A DNA stretch of 64,000 bases from assembly GCF_005155025.1 (NCBI RefSeq), contig NZ_CP039731.1, positions 2,480,001 to 2,544,000 on the forward strand, written 5' to 3'. The notes beneath the pieces are model-generated. The model did no database searches, was not told where the DNA came from, and was given only the letters and a program-made list of their open reading frames with translations. The position numbers and the translations under genes were made by a program. Positions 40,921-49,500 of this stretch are shown here, in pieces; the first letter of the stretch is position 1, and each line of letters begins with the position of its first letter. This DNA is from Aquitalea aquatilis (GTDB lineage: Bacteria; Pseudomonadota; Gammaproteobacteria; Burkholderiales; Chromobacteriaceae).

Positions 40921-41910
40921 TCAGCGTGGCTCGACTACCACCTGGGTGCGCTGGGCGCGTTCTTCACGCGGCGTGATGCCGAAATGGTTGCGGTAGGTGC
41001 TGGAGAAATGCGGGCCGCTGGAAAAACCGCAAGCCAGGCCGATCTGCACGATGGATTTGCTGGTCTGCTGCAGCAGCTGGCGCGCTCGGCTCAGGCGTAG
41101 TTCCAGATAATATTTGGATGGCACCGTGCTGAGGTACTGCTTGAACAGCCGTTCCAGCTGACGTCGCGACACGCCGACGTAGTAGGCGATGTCATCGGTG
41201 GTCAGCGGTTCTTCGATATTGGCTTCCATCAGGCTGACGGCTTCGGTCAGCTTGGGCTGGCTGCCGCCTATGCGGGTGGCCAACGGAATGCGCTGGCGTT
41301 CGTTACCAGGACGCACCCGTTCGATGCTGAACATTTCCGACAGGCGGGCGGTGAATTCATGACCATGCAGGCTGCCGACCAGCGACAGCATGAAGTCCAG
41401 CGTGGCTGCACCGCCAGCACAACTCATGCGGCTGCGGTCAATCTCGTACAGATTGGACGAGACGATGACCTCGTGGAATTCCTCGGTGAAGCGGCTGATT
41501 TCCTGCCAGTGTATGGTGGCGCGAAAGCCGTTCAGCAAGCCGGCGCGCGCCATCCAGTAGCTGCCGCAGCCAATACCGGCGATGGGTAGCTTGTCGGTGT
41601 GCAGGCCGCTGATGCTTTTGAGGAATTCGTCCAGATTGACTTCAATGGTGATGTCGTCGGCCAGCACGAACAGGCCGTCCAGCTTGGGTGCATAGGCCAG
41701 CGGCAGGTCCACCGGCAGTTTCAGGCCGTTGGACATGGCAACCGGCAAGCCATTGAGCGAGAGCGGCAGGAATTCATACAGCTTTTTTTCGGCCAGCTGA
41801 TTGGCCCGGGTCAGCACTTCGCTGGCAATGGCGAAATCGGCCATGGAAGCGTGTGGAAGCAGGAGAAAACCGTAGCGTAACGGTTTGGCAGCGTGCATTG
41901 GATGACCCAT
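40921..41910 (-). CDS. argR: AraC/XylS-family arginine regulator ArgR (GlxA-like)
   Basis: 329 residues from ATG 41910 (GGAAAAC upstream), the length of Pseudomonas ArgR; the open frame starts at a TTG 9 nt earlier. N-terminal DJ-1/GATase-1-like ligand domain (~8-190, YGFLLLPHASMADFAIASEVL, GIGCGSYWMARAGLL, SCAGGAATLDFMLSLV) and C-terminal AraC HTH (~225-325, YYVGVSRRQLERLF, IVQIGLACGFSSGPHFS). In Pseudomonas this regulator, unrelated to E. coli ArgR, controls arginine uptake and gdhB in response to arginine. Its place at the end of the importer operon and near gdhB supports the name. Confidence 0.85.
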   Translation of the reverse strand: MGHPMHAAKPLRYGFLLLPHASMADFAIASEVLTRANQLAEKKLYEFLPLSLNGLPVAMSNGLKLPVDLPLAYAPKLDGLFVLADDITIEVNLDEFLKSISGLHTDKLPIAGIGCGSYWMARAGLLNGFRATIHWQEISRFTEEFHEVIVSSNLYEIDRSRMSCAGGAATLDFMLSLVGSLHGHEFTARLSEMFSIERVRPGNERQRIPLATRIGGSQPKLTEAVSLMEANIEEPLTTDDIAYYVGVSRRQLERLFKQYLSTVPSKYYLELRLSRARQLLQQTSKSIVQIGLACGFSSGPHFSSTYRNHFGITPREERAQRTQVVVEPR

Positions 41911-41997
41911 GTTTTCCAAAAAAAGTGAGCACTATACCAAAAAAGCAGGTCATGCCGTGGTTGGCATGACGCTGCTATCTGACAGGCATTGTACGAT

Positions 41998-42795
41998 TTA
42001 TTTAAGACTGCCGGAGAGGAATTGTGCAAGCCGCTCACTTTGCGGATTGACCAGCACTTCCTTGGGGTTGCCTTGCTCTTCGATTTTCCCTTTGTGCAGG
42101 AAAATCACGTGGTTGGACACCTCGCGGGCAAAGCCCATTTCGTGGGTGACCACCACCATGGTGCGGCCTTCACGCGCCAGGTCCTGCATGACGCGCAGTA
42201 CTTCGCCGACGAGTTCCGGGTCCAGTGCGGATGTCGGTTCGTCAAACAGCATCACCTCCGGTTCCATGGCCAGGGCGCGGGCAATGGCGACACGCTGTTG
42301 CTGGCCACCGGACATGTGAGAGGGGTATTTGCCCTCGACATCCTTCAGCCCCACCTTGTCCAGGTATTTGCGTGCGCGGGCAATGGCTTCGTCGCGGGAG
42401 AGGCCCAGTACGTGGATGGGCGCTTCGATGATGTTTTCCAGCACGGTCATGTGTGCCCACAGATTGAAGTGCTGGAACACCATGGCCAGTTTGGTGCGGA
42501 TGCGTTCCAGCTGCTTGTGGCTGGCGGCACGCAGCGCGCCGGTTTTCTTGTCGGCGACCAGTTGCAGCTCTTCGCCGCCCAGCTGGATCTGCCCGCTATT
42601 GGGATGCTCCAGCATGTTGATGCAGCGCAGGAAGGTACTCTTGCCCGAGCCGGAGGAGCCGATGATGCTGATCACATCGCCGGCATGCGCGGTAAGCGAT
42701 ACACCCTTGAGGACTTCGTGGCTGCCATAGCTTTTGTGCAGGTCGGCAACGCGCAGTTTGATGTTGGTGGCTGGTGCCGCGTCGGTATGTTTCAT
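41998..42795 (-). CDS. aotP: Arginine/ornithine (basic amino acid) ABC importer, ATPase
   Basis: 265 residues. HisP/AotP type: Walker [11 protein letters not shown]-loop VFQHFNLW, signature MSGGQQQR, Walker [16 protein letters not shown]-loop [10 protein letters not shown]. It energises the two-permease complex encoded next to it. argR follows after about 90 nt. Confidence 0.9.
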   Translation of the reverse strand: MKHTDAAPATNIKLRVADLHKSYGSHEVLKGVSLTAHAGDVISIIGSSGSGKSTFLRCINMLEHPNSGQIQLGGEELQLVADKKTGALRAASHKQLERIRTKLAMVFQHFNLWAHMTVLENIIEAPIHVLGLSRDEAIARARKYLDKVGLKDVEGKYPSHMSGGQQQRVAIARALAMEPEVMLFDEPTSALDPELVGEVLRVMQDLAREGRTMVVVTHEMGFAREVSNHVIFLHKGKIEEQGNPKEVLVNPQSERLAQFLSGSLK

Positions 42796-42883
42796 GCTTG
42801 CAACCCTTGTTCTAAGGTTTCATCTGCCGCTGTGGGATGGCGGCCATTGCTGAAAGAGGGCGGCGCTATTGCCGCCCACGCTG

Positions 42884-43615
42884 TCAATGCTTGCGCGGGG
42901 CCAGATAGGCCAGCCAGCGTTGCTCTGCCTGCTTGAATAGCCAGACAAACAGAAAGGTCAGTGCCAGATAGATGGCACCTGCCACCAGAAACGGCTCGAA
43001 CGCCATATAGGTGTCGCTGTAGATGCGGCGTGCCACGCCGGTGATGTCGGCCAGGGTGACCAGGCCGGCTACCGCCGTGCTTTGCATCATCATGATCACT
43101 TCGTTGCTATAGGCCGGCAGGGCACGACGCAGGGCAGACGGAATCACGATACGGCGCATCATCAACCATTTGCTCATGCCCATGGCACGTGCTGCCTCGA
43201 TTTCGCCCCAGTGGGTGGTGCGAATCTGGCCGGCGATGATTTCGGTGGTATAGGCGGCGGTATTCAGGGTGAAGGCCAGAATGGCGCAGAACCAGGCATC
43301 CTGCAGGTATTGCCACATCCAGCTATCCCGTACCGCGTCAAACTGCGACAGGCCGTAATAGATGATGAACAGCTGTACCAACAGCGGTGTGCCGCGGAAC
43401 ACATAGGTATACAGCCAGACGCTGCCGGAGAGCAGGCGGTTTTTCGATACCCGGCCCAGTGCCAGCGGAATGGCCAGCAGCATGCCCAGCAGCAGCGATG
43501 CGCCCAGCAGTTGCAGCGTCATGACGATGCCGTCGCTGGTACTCAGCAGCGGCTGGCCATCGGCTCCGCCCAGAAAGGCCGGCAGCTTGTCCAGAATCAG
43601 GTGAAAGTCGATCAC
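42884..43615 (-). CDS. aotM: Basic amino acid ABC importer, permease (HisM/AotM type)
   Basis: 243 residues, five spans. It has the EAA loop EIEAARAMGMSKWLMMRRIVIPSALRRALP and TYVFRGTPLLVQLFIIYYGL. The start overlaps the stop of the next permease by 4 nt, so the two are co-translated. It forms a heterodimer with the 43612 permease. Confidence 0.9.
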   Translation of the reverse strand: MIDFHLILDKLPAFLGGADGQPLLSTSDGIVMTLQLLGASLLLGMLLAIPLALGRVSKNRLLSGSVWLYTYVFRGTPLLVQLFIIYYGLSQFDAVRDSWMWQYLQDAWFCAILAFTLNTAAYTTEIIAGQIRTTHWGEIEAARAMGMSKWLMMRRIVIPSALRRALPAYSNEVIMMMQSTAVAGLVTLADITGVARRIYSDTYMAFEPFLVAGAIYLALTFLFVWLFKQAEQRWLAYLAPRKH

Positions 43616-44301
43616 AGGCCGTTCTCCTTCAGACCGGTGGAATAACGGCGCTCCAGCATGCCCAGCAGGATGTTGGAAACGCTGGTGATCACCAGGAAGA
43701 TCACCGCCACCAGCATGTAGACGGTAAACGGCTCCTGGGTATTGGACTTGGCTGCATCGGCGCGATACATCACGTCATTCAGGCCGATCACCGATACCAG
43801 CGCGGTGGATTTCACCAGTACCAGCCAGTTGTTGGTGAAGCTGGGCAGGGCGAAGCGCACCATTTGCGGAAAAGTGATGCGCAGGAAGATGCGCAGCGGC
43901 CCCATGCCATAGGCGGCACCGGCTTCCATCTGCCCCTTGGGCACCGCCATGATGGCGCCGCGAAAGGTTTCGGTCATATAGGCACCGAAAATGAAGCCCA
44001 GTGTCAGCACCCCGGCGATAAAGGGGTCGATGTCCGGTGCTGCCAGGCCCATGGCCGTGGCGGCATCGTTCAGCAGCATCTGCACGCCGAAGAACAGCAA
44101 AAACATCCACACCAGGTCCGGCACGCCGCGCACCACGGTGGAATACAGCTCGGCCAGCGTACGCAAGGCTTTGGACGGGGCCATCTTGAACATGGCACCG
44201 ATCAGGCCCAGTACCACTGAAACGGCCAGCGATGCCGCTGCCAGCTTCAGCGTCAGCACCGCGCCGTCGAGGATGCTGGGAAGATATCCGTGTAAAAACA
44301 T
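43612..44301 (-). CDS. aotQ: Basic amino acid ABC importer, permease (HisQ/AotQ type)
   Basis: 229 residues, five spans. STVVRGVPDLVWMFLLFFG, ETFRGAIMAVPKGQMEAGAAYGM with the EAA loop following, and NNWLVLVKSTALVSVIGL are typical of HisQ. First permease of the pair. Confidence 0.9.
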   Translation of the reverse strand: MFLHGYLPSILDGAVLTLKLAAASLAVSVVLGLIGAMFKMAPSKALRTLAELYSTVVRGVPDLVWMFLLFFGVQMLLNDAATAMGLAAPDIDPFIAGVLTLGFIFGAYMTETFRGAIMAVPKGQMEAGAAYGMGPLRIFLRITFPQMVRFALPSFTNNWLVLVKSTALVSVIGLNDVMYRADAAKSNTQEPFTVYMLVAVIFLVITSVSNILLGMLERRYSTGLKENGL

Positions 44302-44368
44302 GTACTACCCCTGTGTTTCCCGGGAAGGGACGGTGACGGCAGCGGGCTGCCGTCACCACCGCAACGGT

Positions 44369-45133
44369 TTATTTGCCGTAGATGTCGAAGCTGAAGTACT
44401 TCTTCTGGATCTTGTCGTAGCTGCCGTCGGCACGAATCTGCTGCAATGCCTTGTTGATGCGGGCCAGCAGGGCCTGGTCGGTCTTGCGTACGGCGACGGC
44501 CGCGCCTTCACCGAAGTATTTCACCTCGTTGTATTCCGGGCCGGCAAATGCATAGCCCTTGCCGGACGGTGTCTTGATGAAGTCGGACTCACCCACGGCG
44601 GCATCGACAAAGCTGGCATCCACGCGGCCGGCCTTCAGGTCGAGGAAGGATTCCGGGGCCTTGGCGTAGGACACCAGTTTGGCACCCAGCTTCACCCAGT
44701 TGTCGCGGGCGTATTTTTCCTGGATGGACGAGCGCAGCACGCCGATTTTCTTGCCCTTGAACCAAGCATCGTTGATCTGGCTACCCTGTTTGGCAACCAG
44801 CCGGCTGGGCATGTTGTAGTACTTGTTCGAGAAGCTGACGACCTTCTTGCGCTCTTCGGTGATGTTCATCGAGGCGATGATGGCATCGAACTTGCGGGTC
44901 TGCAGGGCAGGGATGATGCCGTCGAAGTCTTGCGGCACCACTTCGCAAGTCACTTTCATGGCCGTGCACAGAGCCTGGGCGATATCGGGGTCGAAGCCCT
45001 TCATCTTGCCATCAGGGCCTTGCTGGGAGAACGGGGGGTAACTGGCGTCGGTGGCAAAGCGCAGGGTTTCGCTATGGGCGGCCGTGGTCATGCCGAGCGC
45101 GCACGCGCCCAGCACCATGAGGGACTTGAACAT
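44369..45133 (-). CDS. Basic amino acid-binding periplasmic protein, second copy
   Basis: 254 residues with a signal peptide cut after TTAAHS. Family 3 binding protein close to HisJ/ArgT/AotJ: LRFATDASYPPFSQQGPDGKMKGFDPDIAQAL in segments, TEERKKVVSFSNKYY, LDLKAGRVDASFVD. GGAGAAACC precedes the ATG. It is a paralog of the next gene upstream and shares nearly every motif with it, pointing to a duplication with ligand divergence. Confidence 0.92.
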   Translation of the reverse strand: MFKSLMVLGACALGMTTAAHSETLRFATDASYPPFSQQGPDGKMKGFDPDIAQALCTAMKVTCEVVPQDFDGIIPALQTRKFDAIIASMNITEERKKVVSFSNKYYNMPSRLVAKQGSQINDAWFKGKKIGVLRSSIQEKYARDNWVKLGAKLVSYAKAPESFLDLKAGRVDASFVDAAVGESDFIKTPSGKGYAFAGPEYNEVKYFGEGAAVAVRKTDQALLARINKALQQIRADGSYDKIQKKYFSFDIYGK

Positions 45134-45174
45134 GGTTTCTCCGGTGAGTCTTGTCGTTGTTATGTGTGGCGATG

Positions 45175-45201
45175 CCTGCCGGCGAGCGTGTCGCCGGCAG
45201 G
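45175..45201 (-). other. Intercistronic hairpin between the two binding-protein genes
   Basis: Arms CCTGCCGGCGA (45175-45185) and TCGCCGGCAGG (45191-45201), 5-nt loop, no T-run on either side. Probably an mRNA stabiliser protecting the upstream binding-protein message. Confidence 0.7.
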
Positions 45202-45229
45202 ATAGGGCTAGACGGCAGGGCTTGCCGTG

Positions 45230-45994
45230 TTAGCCGCCGTAGACGTCAAAGCGGAAGTACTTGTCCTGTACTTTCTTATAGCTGCCATCCTTGCGGATCT
45301 GCTCGATGGCCTTGTTCAGGCGGCTGCTCAGTGCCTGATTGCCCTTTTTCACGGCGATGCCCGCACCCAGGCCGAAGTATTTCACGTCGGCGTAGTTGGG
45401 GCCGACAAAGGCGTAACCCTTGCCGCCGTCAGTCTTGAGGAATTCCTGTTCGCCTACCGCGCCATCAACGAAGACGGCATCAACGCGGCCGGCTTTCAGG
45501 TCGAGGAAGGATTCAGGTGACTTGGTGTAGGCCACGATGGTGGCACCGCTCTTGCCCCAGAAATCGCGGGCGAACTTTTCCTGGGTAGAGGCGCGCAGCA
45601 CGCCGATCTTCTTGCCCTTGAACGCGGTCTGGGTGACCTGGGTATTGCTCTTGGCAATGATGCGGCTGGCGATGTTGTAGTACTTGTTGCTGAAGTCGAC
45701 CGCCTTCTTGCGCTCTTCGGTGATCTGCATCGAAGACAGGATGGCGTCGAACTTATTGGCATTCAATGCGGGAATCAGGCCGTCCCAGTCCTGCGGCACG
45801 ATCTGGCAGCTTACTTTCATGGCGGTGCACAGTGCCTTGGCCATGTCGATGTCAAAACCTTCCGGCTTGCCATCGGCCCCCTGTTTGGAGAACGGGGGGT
45901 AGTTCAGGTCTACACCAAAGCGGATGGTTTCGGCATGGGCGGCAAAACCGGACAGGCTGACTGCAACTGCAGCAGCAAAAATGACCTTCTTCAT
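45230..45994 (-). CDS. aotJ: Basic amino acid-binding periplasmic protein (AotJ-like), first gene
   Basis: 254 residues from ATG 45994; the open frame runs on upstream to 46255 without a usable site. Signal peptide MKKVIFAAAVAVSLSG ending AAHA. IRFGVDLNYPPFSKQGADG, ITEERKKAVDFSNKYYN, SPESFLDLKAGRVDAVFVDGAVG. First gene of the six-gene operon ending in argR. Arginine/ornithine specificity is inferred from the linked regulator. Confidence 0.9.
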   Translation of the reverse strand: MKKVIFAAAVAVSLSGFAAHAETIRFGVDLNYPPFSKQGADGKPEGFDIDMAKALCTAMKVSCQIVPQDWDGLIPALNANKFDAILSSMQITEERKKAVDFSNKYYNIASRIIAKSNTQVTQTAFKGKKIGVLRASTQEKFARDFWGKSGATIVAYTKSPESFLDLKAGRVDAVFVDGAVGEQEFLKTDGGKGYAFVGPNYADVKYFGLGAGIAVKKGNQALSSRLNKAIEQIRKDGSYKKVQDKYFRFDVYGG

Positions 45995-46020
45995 ATGTGT
46001 CTCTGCTTCTCGCATGGCAA

Positions 46021-46042
46021 AGAAAGATCGTGCGATCTTTCT
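46021..46042. promoter_or_regulatory. Inverted repeat in the aotJ leader
   Basis: AGAAAGATCG (46021-46030) and CGATCTTTCT (46033-46042), separated by TG, 27 nt upstream of the aotJ start. Operator or 5' mRNA hairpin. Confidence 0.5.
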
Positions 46043-46232
46043 CATGGTCTTACTTTGTAAACCCGGCGTGGATGGGATGGCTGCCGTAACGGGTACGATA
46101 GCGCGGCCGGAACCTGTTGTTGTTATGCCTGCATACGCCTCCTGTGAAGACGCCAGGCAATGGTGGCAGGAAATGTCCAGCCCAACAATCAGTCGCATTT
46201 GCGGCGGATAGCCCAAAATTGCGAAGGGGCGC

Positions 46233-46262
46233 ATTTTACCCCTATTTGTATTCAAAGTGAAA
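46233..46262 (-). promoter_or_regulatory. Candidate promoter of the aot operon
   Basis: On the minus strand TTTCAC (46262-46257), 18-bp spacer, TAAAAT (46238-46233). Confidence 0.45.
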
Positions 46263-46293
46263 CGTCATCAAAATCATGCACTTAACTATTGAT

Positions 46294-46482
46294 TGTCGGA
46301 TTGTATACAATGTAGGCTGTGCAAGCCATTTTGTAATTGGCTGTCGCATTGCTATAAGGCAAATAGTGGGAGAAAAACCAGCCCTGCCCATGCGGCGGGT
46401 TTTTCATGCTGCACTGCATCCCATCTTTCTGTAAGTCGGTGTCGCATTAAGGAAATCCCGATGGTAGCGGGGTTACTACAAT
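46294..46482 (+). promoter_or_regulatory. gdhB control region with ArgR-type boxes
   Basis: TGTCGC-N8-AA, the published Pseudomonas ArgR half-site, occurs exactly at 46342-46357 and 46440-46455; weaker versions are at 46191 (AGTCGCATT) and 46294 (TGTCGGATT). The last lies just before a TACAAT (46477-46482) that has no good -35, as expected of an activated promoter. A perfect palindrome ATTGTATACAAT at 46300-46311 resembles GntR-family sites. Transcription would begin near 46489. Confidence 0.6.
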
Positions 46483-46520
46483 GCCCCGACACAAACCGTG
46501 CATACAACAAGAGAAGCCCC

Positions 46521-49500
46521 ATGTCGCTTACCAACAAGACCGAACTGGCGAGCCTGATTGCTGATATCCAGGCCGTTGCACAGAGCAAGCTTTCATCCAA
46601 GGAGACACAACAACTCGCCGGCTTCTTCCCGATCTACTTCGAAGAAACCGAGCATGCCGACCTGCGCCAGTTCTCGTCGCTGGACCTGTTTGGCGCCGCG
46701 CTGGCCCATTTCGAGTTCGCCCGCAAGCGCAGCCCCGGTCAGCACAAGGTACGCATCTATACTCCCGATTTCGAGCGCGATGGCTGGCAGAGTACCCATT
46801 CGGTGATTGAAGTCGTCAACGATGACATGCCTTTCCTCATCGACTCCATTTCCATGCTGCTGTCCCGCTACAACATCAATCTGCACCTGCTGGTGCATCC
46901 GGTGCTGTCGGTTGGCCGTGACAAGAATGGCAATCTGCAGGAAATCAAGCGTACGCAGGACCGCAGCCTGCCGCTGGAATCCTTCATCCACGTGCAGATC
47001 GACCGCGTCAGCGATGCCGCCACCCTGCACAAGCTGGAAAGCGAACTGAACCGCATCATCGCCGATATCCGTCTGCTGGTCAGCGACGAGCCGAAAATGC
47101 GCGAAGTGGTGGGCGAAATCGGCAAGGACCTGGCCAAGGTCAAGGGCGAACGCGCTGCCGAAGCCAAGGAAGCCGTGGATTTCCTCGGCTGGATGGCTGG
47201 CAATCATTTCCTGTTCATGGGCTATTGCGACTACGACCTGGTCAAGCGCGATGGCAAGGACAGCCTGAAGATCGTCAAGGATTCTGGCCTGGGCATCCTG
47301 CGCGACCAGGGCGACAAGGAATACTCCGCCAGCTTTGAAACCCTGCCGCAAGAACTACGCGAGCTGGCGCACCTGCCGCAGCTGATCATCCTGAACAAGT
47401 CGCAAACCCGCTCCATCATCCACCGTCCGGCCTATGTCGACTTTGTCGGCATCAAGCGCTTCAACGACAAGGGTGAAGTGATCGGCGAGCGCCGCTTCCT
47501 CGGCCTGTACACCGCCAGCGCCTATCAGGCTTCGCCCAAGGACATTCCGCTGGTGCGCCAGAAAGTGGCCAATGTGGTGGCCAACTGCGACTACGTGGAC
47601 GACAGCTACAAGGCCAAGACGCTGGGCTTCGTGCTGGAAAGCTATCCGCGCGACGAGCTGTTTGAAATCCCGGCCGATGTGCTGGGCCCGATTGCCGAAG
47701 GCATTGTCAGCCTGCAGGAGCGCCCGCGCGTGCGCCTGTTTGTGCGCAAGGACCGCTACCACCGTTATGTGAGCAGCCTGGTCTACGTGCCGCGTGACAG
47801 CTTCAATACCGAAGTGCGCCTGAAAATCGAAAAAGTGCTGATGACTGCCTTTAATGGCAATTCGGCCGAGTTCAGCGTGCAGATCAGCGACAGCTCGCTG
47901 GCGCGCGTGCATTACATCATCCGTACCAATGCCTCCAAGCTGCCGGCCTTCCGTGAATCGGACATCGAGGCGGAAATCGCCCGTCTGGTGCGCGGCTGGG
48001 TAGAAGAAATGCACCAGCAGCTGGTGGAAATACATGGCGAAGAAGCCGGCAACCTGCTGTTCAAGCGTTATCGCACTGCCTTTCCGGTGGCCTACCGTGA
48101 AGAATTTGCCGTACGCAACGCTGTGCTGGACGTACAACTGCTGGAATCTGTTTCTGCCGGTCACCCGCTGGCGATGAAGCTGTACCGTCCTTTCCATCGT
48201 GGCAATCAGGCGTTCAACCTGAAGCTGTTCCGCGAAGGCGAGCCGATGAGCCTGTCCGCCAGCCTGCCCATCCTGGAAAACATGGGTGTCAAGGTGAGCG
48301 ACGAGCATCCGTACCGCGTGGAGCGTGAAGACGGCTCCTCGGTGTGGATCAGCGATTTCGGCCTGGACGTAGGTGCCTTCTTCGAGCAGATGTCGGTAGA
48401 CGCAGTACAGAAAGACTTCCAGGAACTGCTGGCCCAGGTGTTTGCCAAGCGCTGCGAAAACGACGGTTTCAACCGTCTGGCGCTGATCGCCGGCCTCGAC
48501 TGGCGTGAAATCTCGCTGGTGCGCGCACTGGCCAAGTATCTGCGTCAGGGCGGCCTCACCTTCAGCCAGAGCTATCTGGAACAGTGCGTGGCCAACTATC
48601 CGGAAATCACCCGTCGTCTGGTGGCGCTGTTTGTGGCGCGTCTGGACCCGGCCAATGCCGATGATGCCCGCGCCGATGCCCTGCTGACCGAAGTGAAAGA
48701 GCAGCTGGACAATGTGGCCAATCTGGACGAAGACCGTATCCTGAACGGCTTCCTGGCGGTGATTCTGGCGACCCGTCGTACCAACTTCTGGCAGAAGGAT
48801 GCAGCGGGCGAGTTCAAGTCCTACATCTCCTTCAAGCTGGAATCCAACCAGATTCCTTTCCTGCCGCAGCCGCGGCCGATGTTTGAAATCTGGGTGTACA
48901 GCCCGCGTGTGGAAGGCGTGCATCTGCGCGGTTCCAAGGTAGCGCGTGGTGGCCTGCGCTGGTCCGACCGCATGGAAGACTTCCGTACCGAAGTGCTGGG
49001 TCTGGTGAAGGCGCAGATGGTGAAGAACTCCGTCATCGTGCCGATGGGTTCCAAGGGCGGCTTTGTCGGCAAGCAACTGCCGGCACCGAGCGACCGCGAA
49101 GCCTTCCTGGCGGAAGGCATTGCCTGCTACAAGATTTTCATCTCCGCGCTGCTGGACCTTACCGACAACCTGGTGACCGGTCAGATCATTCCGCCCAAGG
49201 ACGTACGCCGTCTGGACCCGGATGATCCGTACCTGGTGGTGGCTGCCGACAAGGGCACGGCAACCTTCTCCGACATCGCCAACGGCATTTCCGAATCCTA
49301 CGGCTTCTGGCTGGGCGATGCCTTTGCTTCCGGTGGTTCGGCCGGTTACGACCACAAGGGTATGGGCATTACCGCCCGCGGTGCCTGGGAATCGGTCAAG
49401 CGCCACTTCCGTCATCTGGGCATCAATACCCAGGAGCAGGATTTCAGCGTGATCGGCATTGGCGACATGGCTGGCGACGTATTCGGCAACGGCATGCTGC

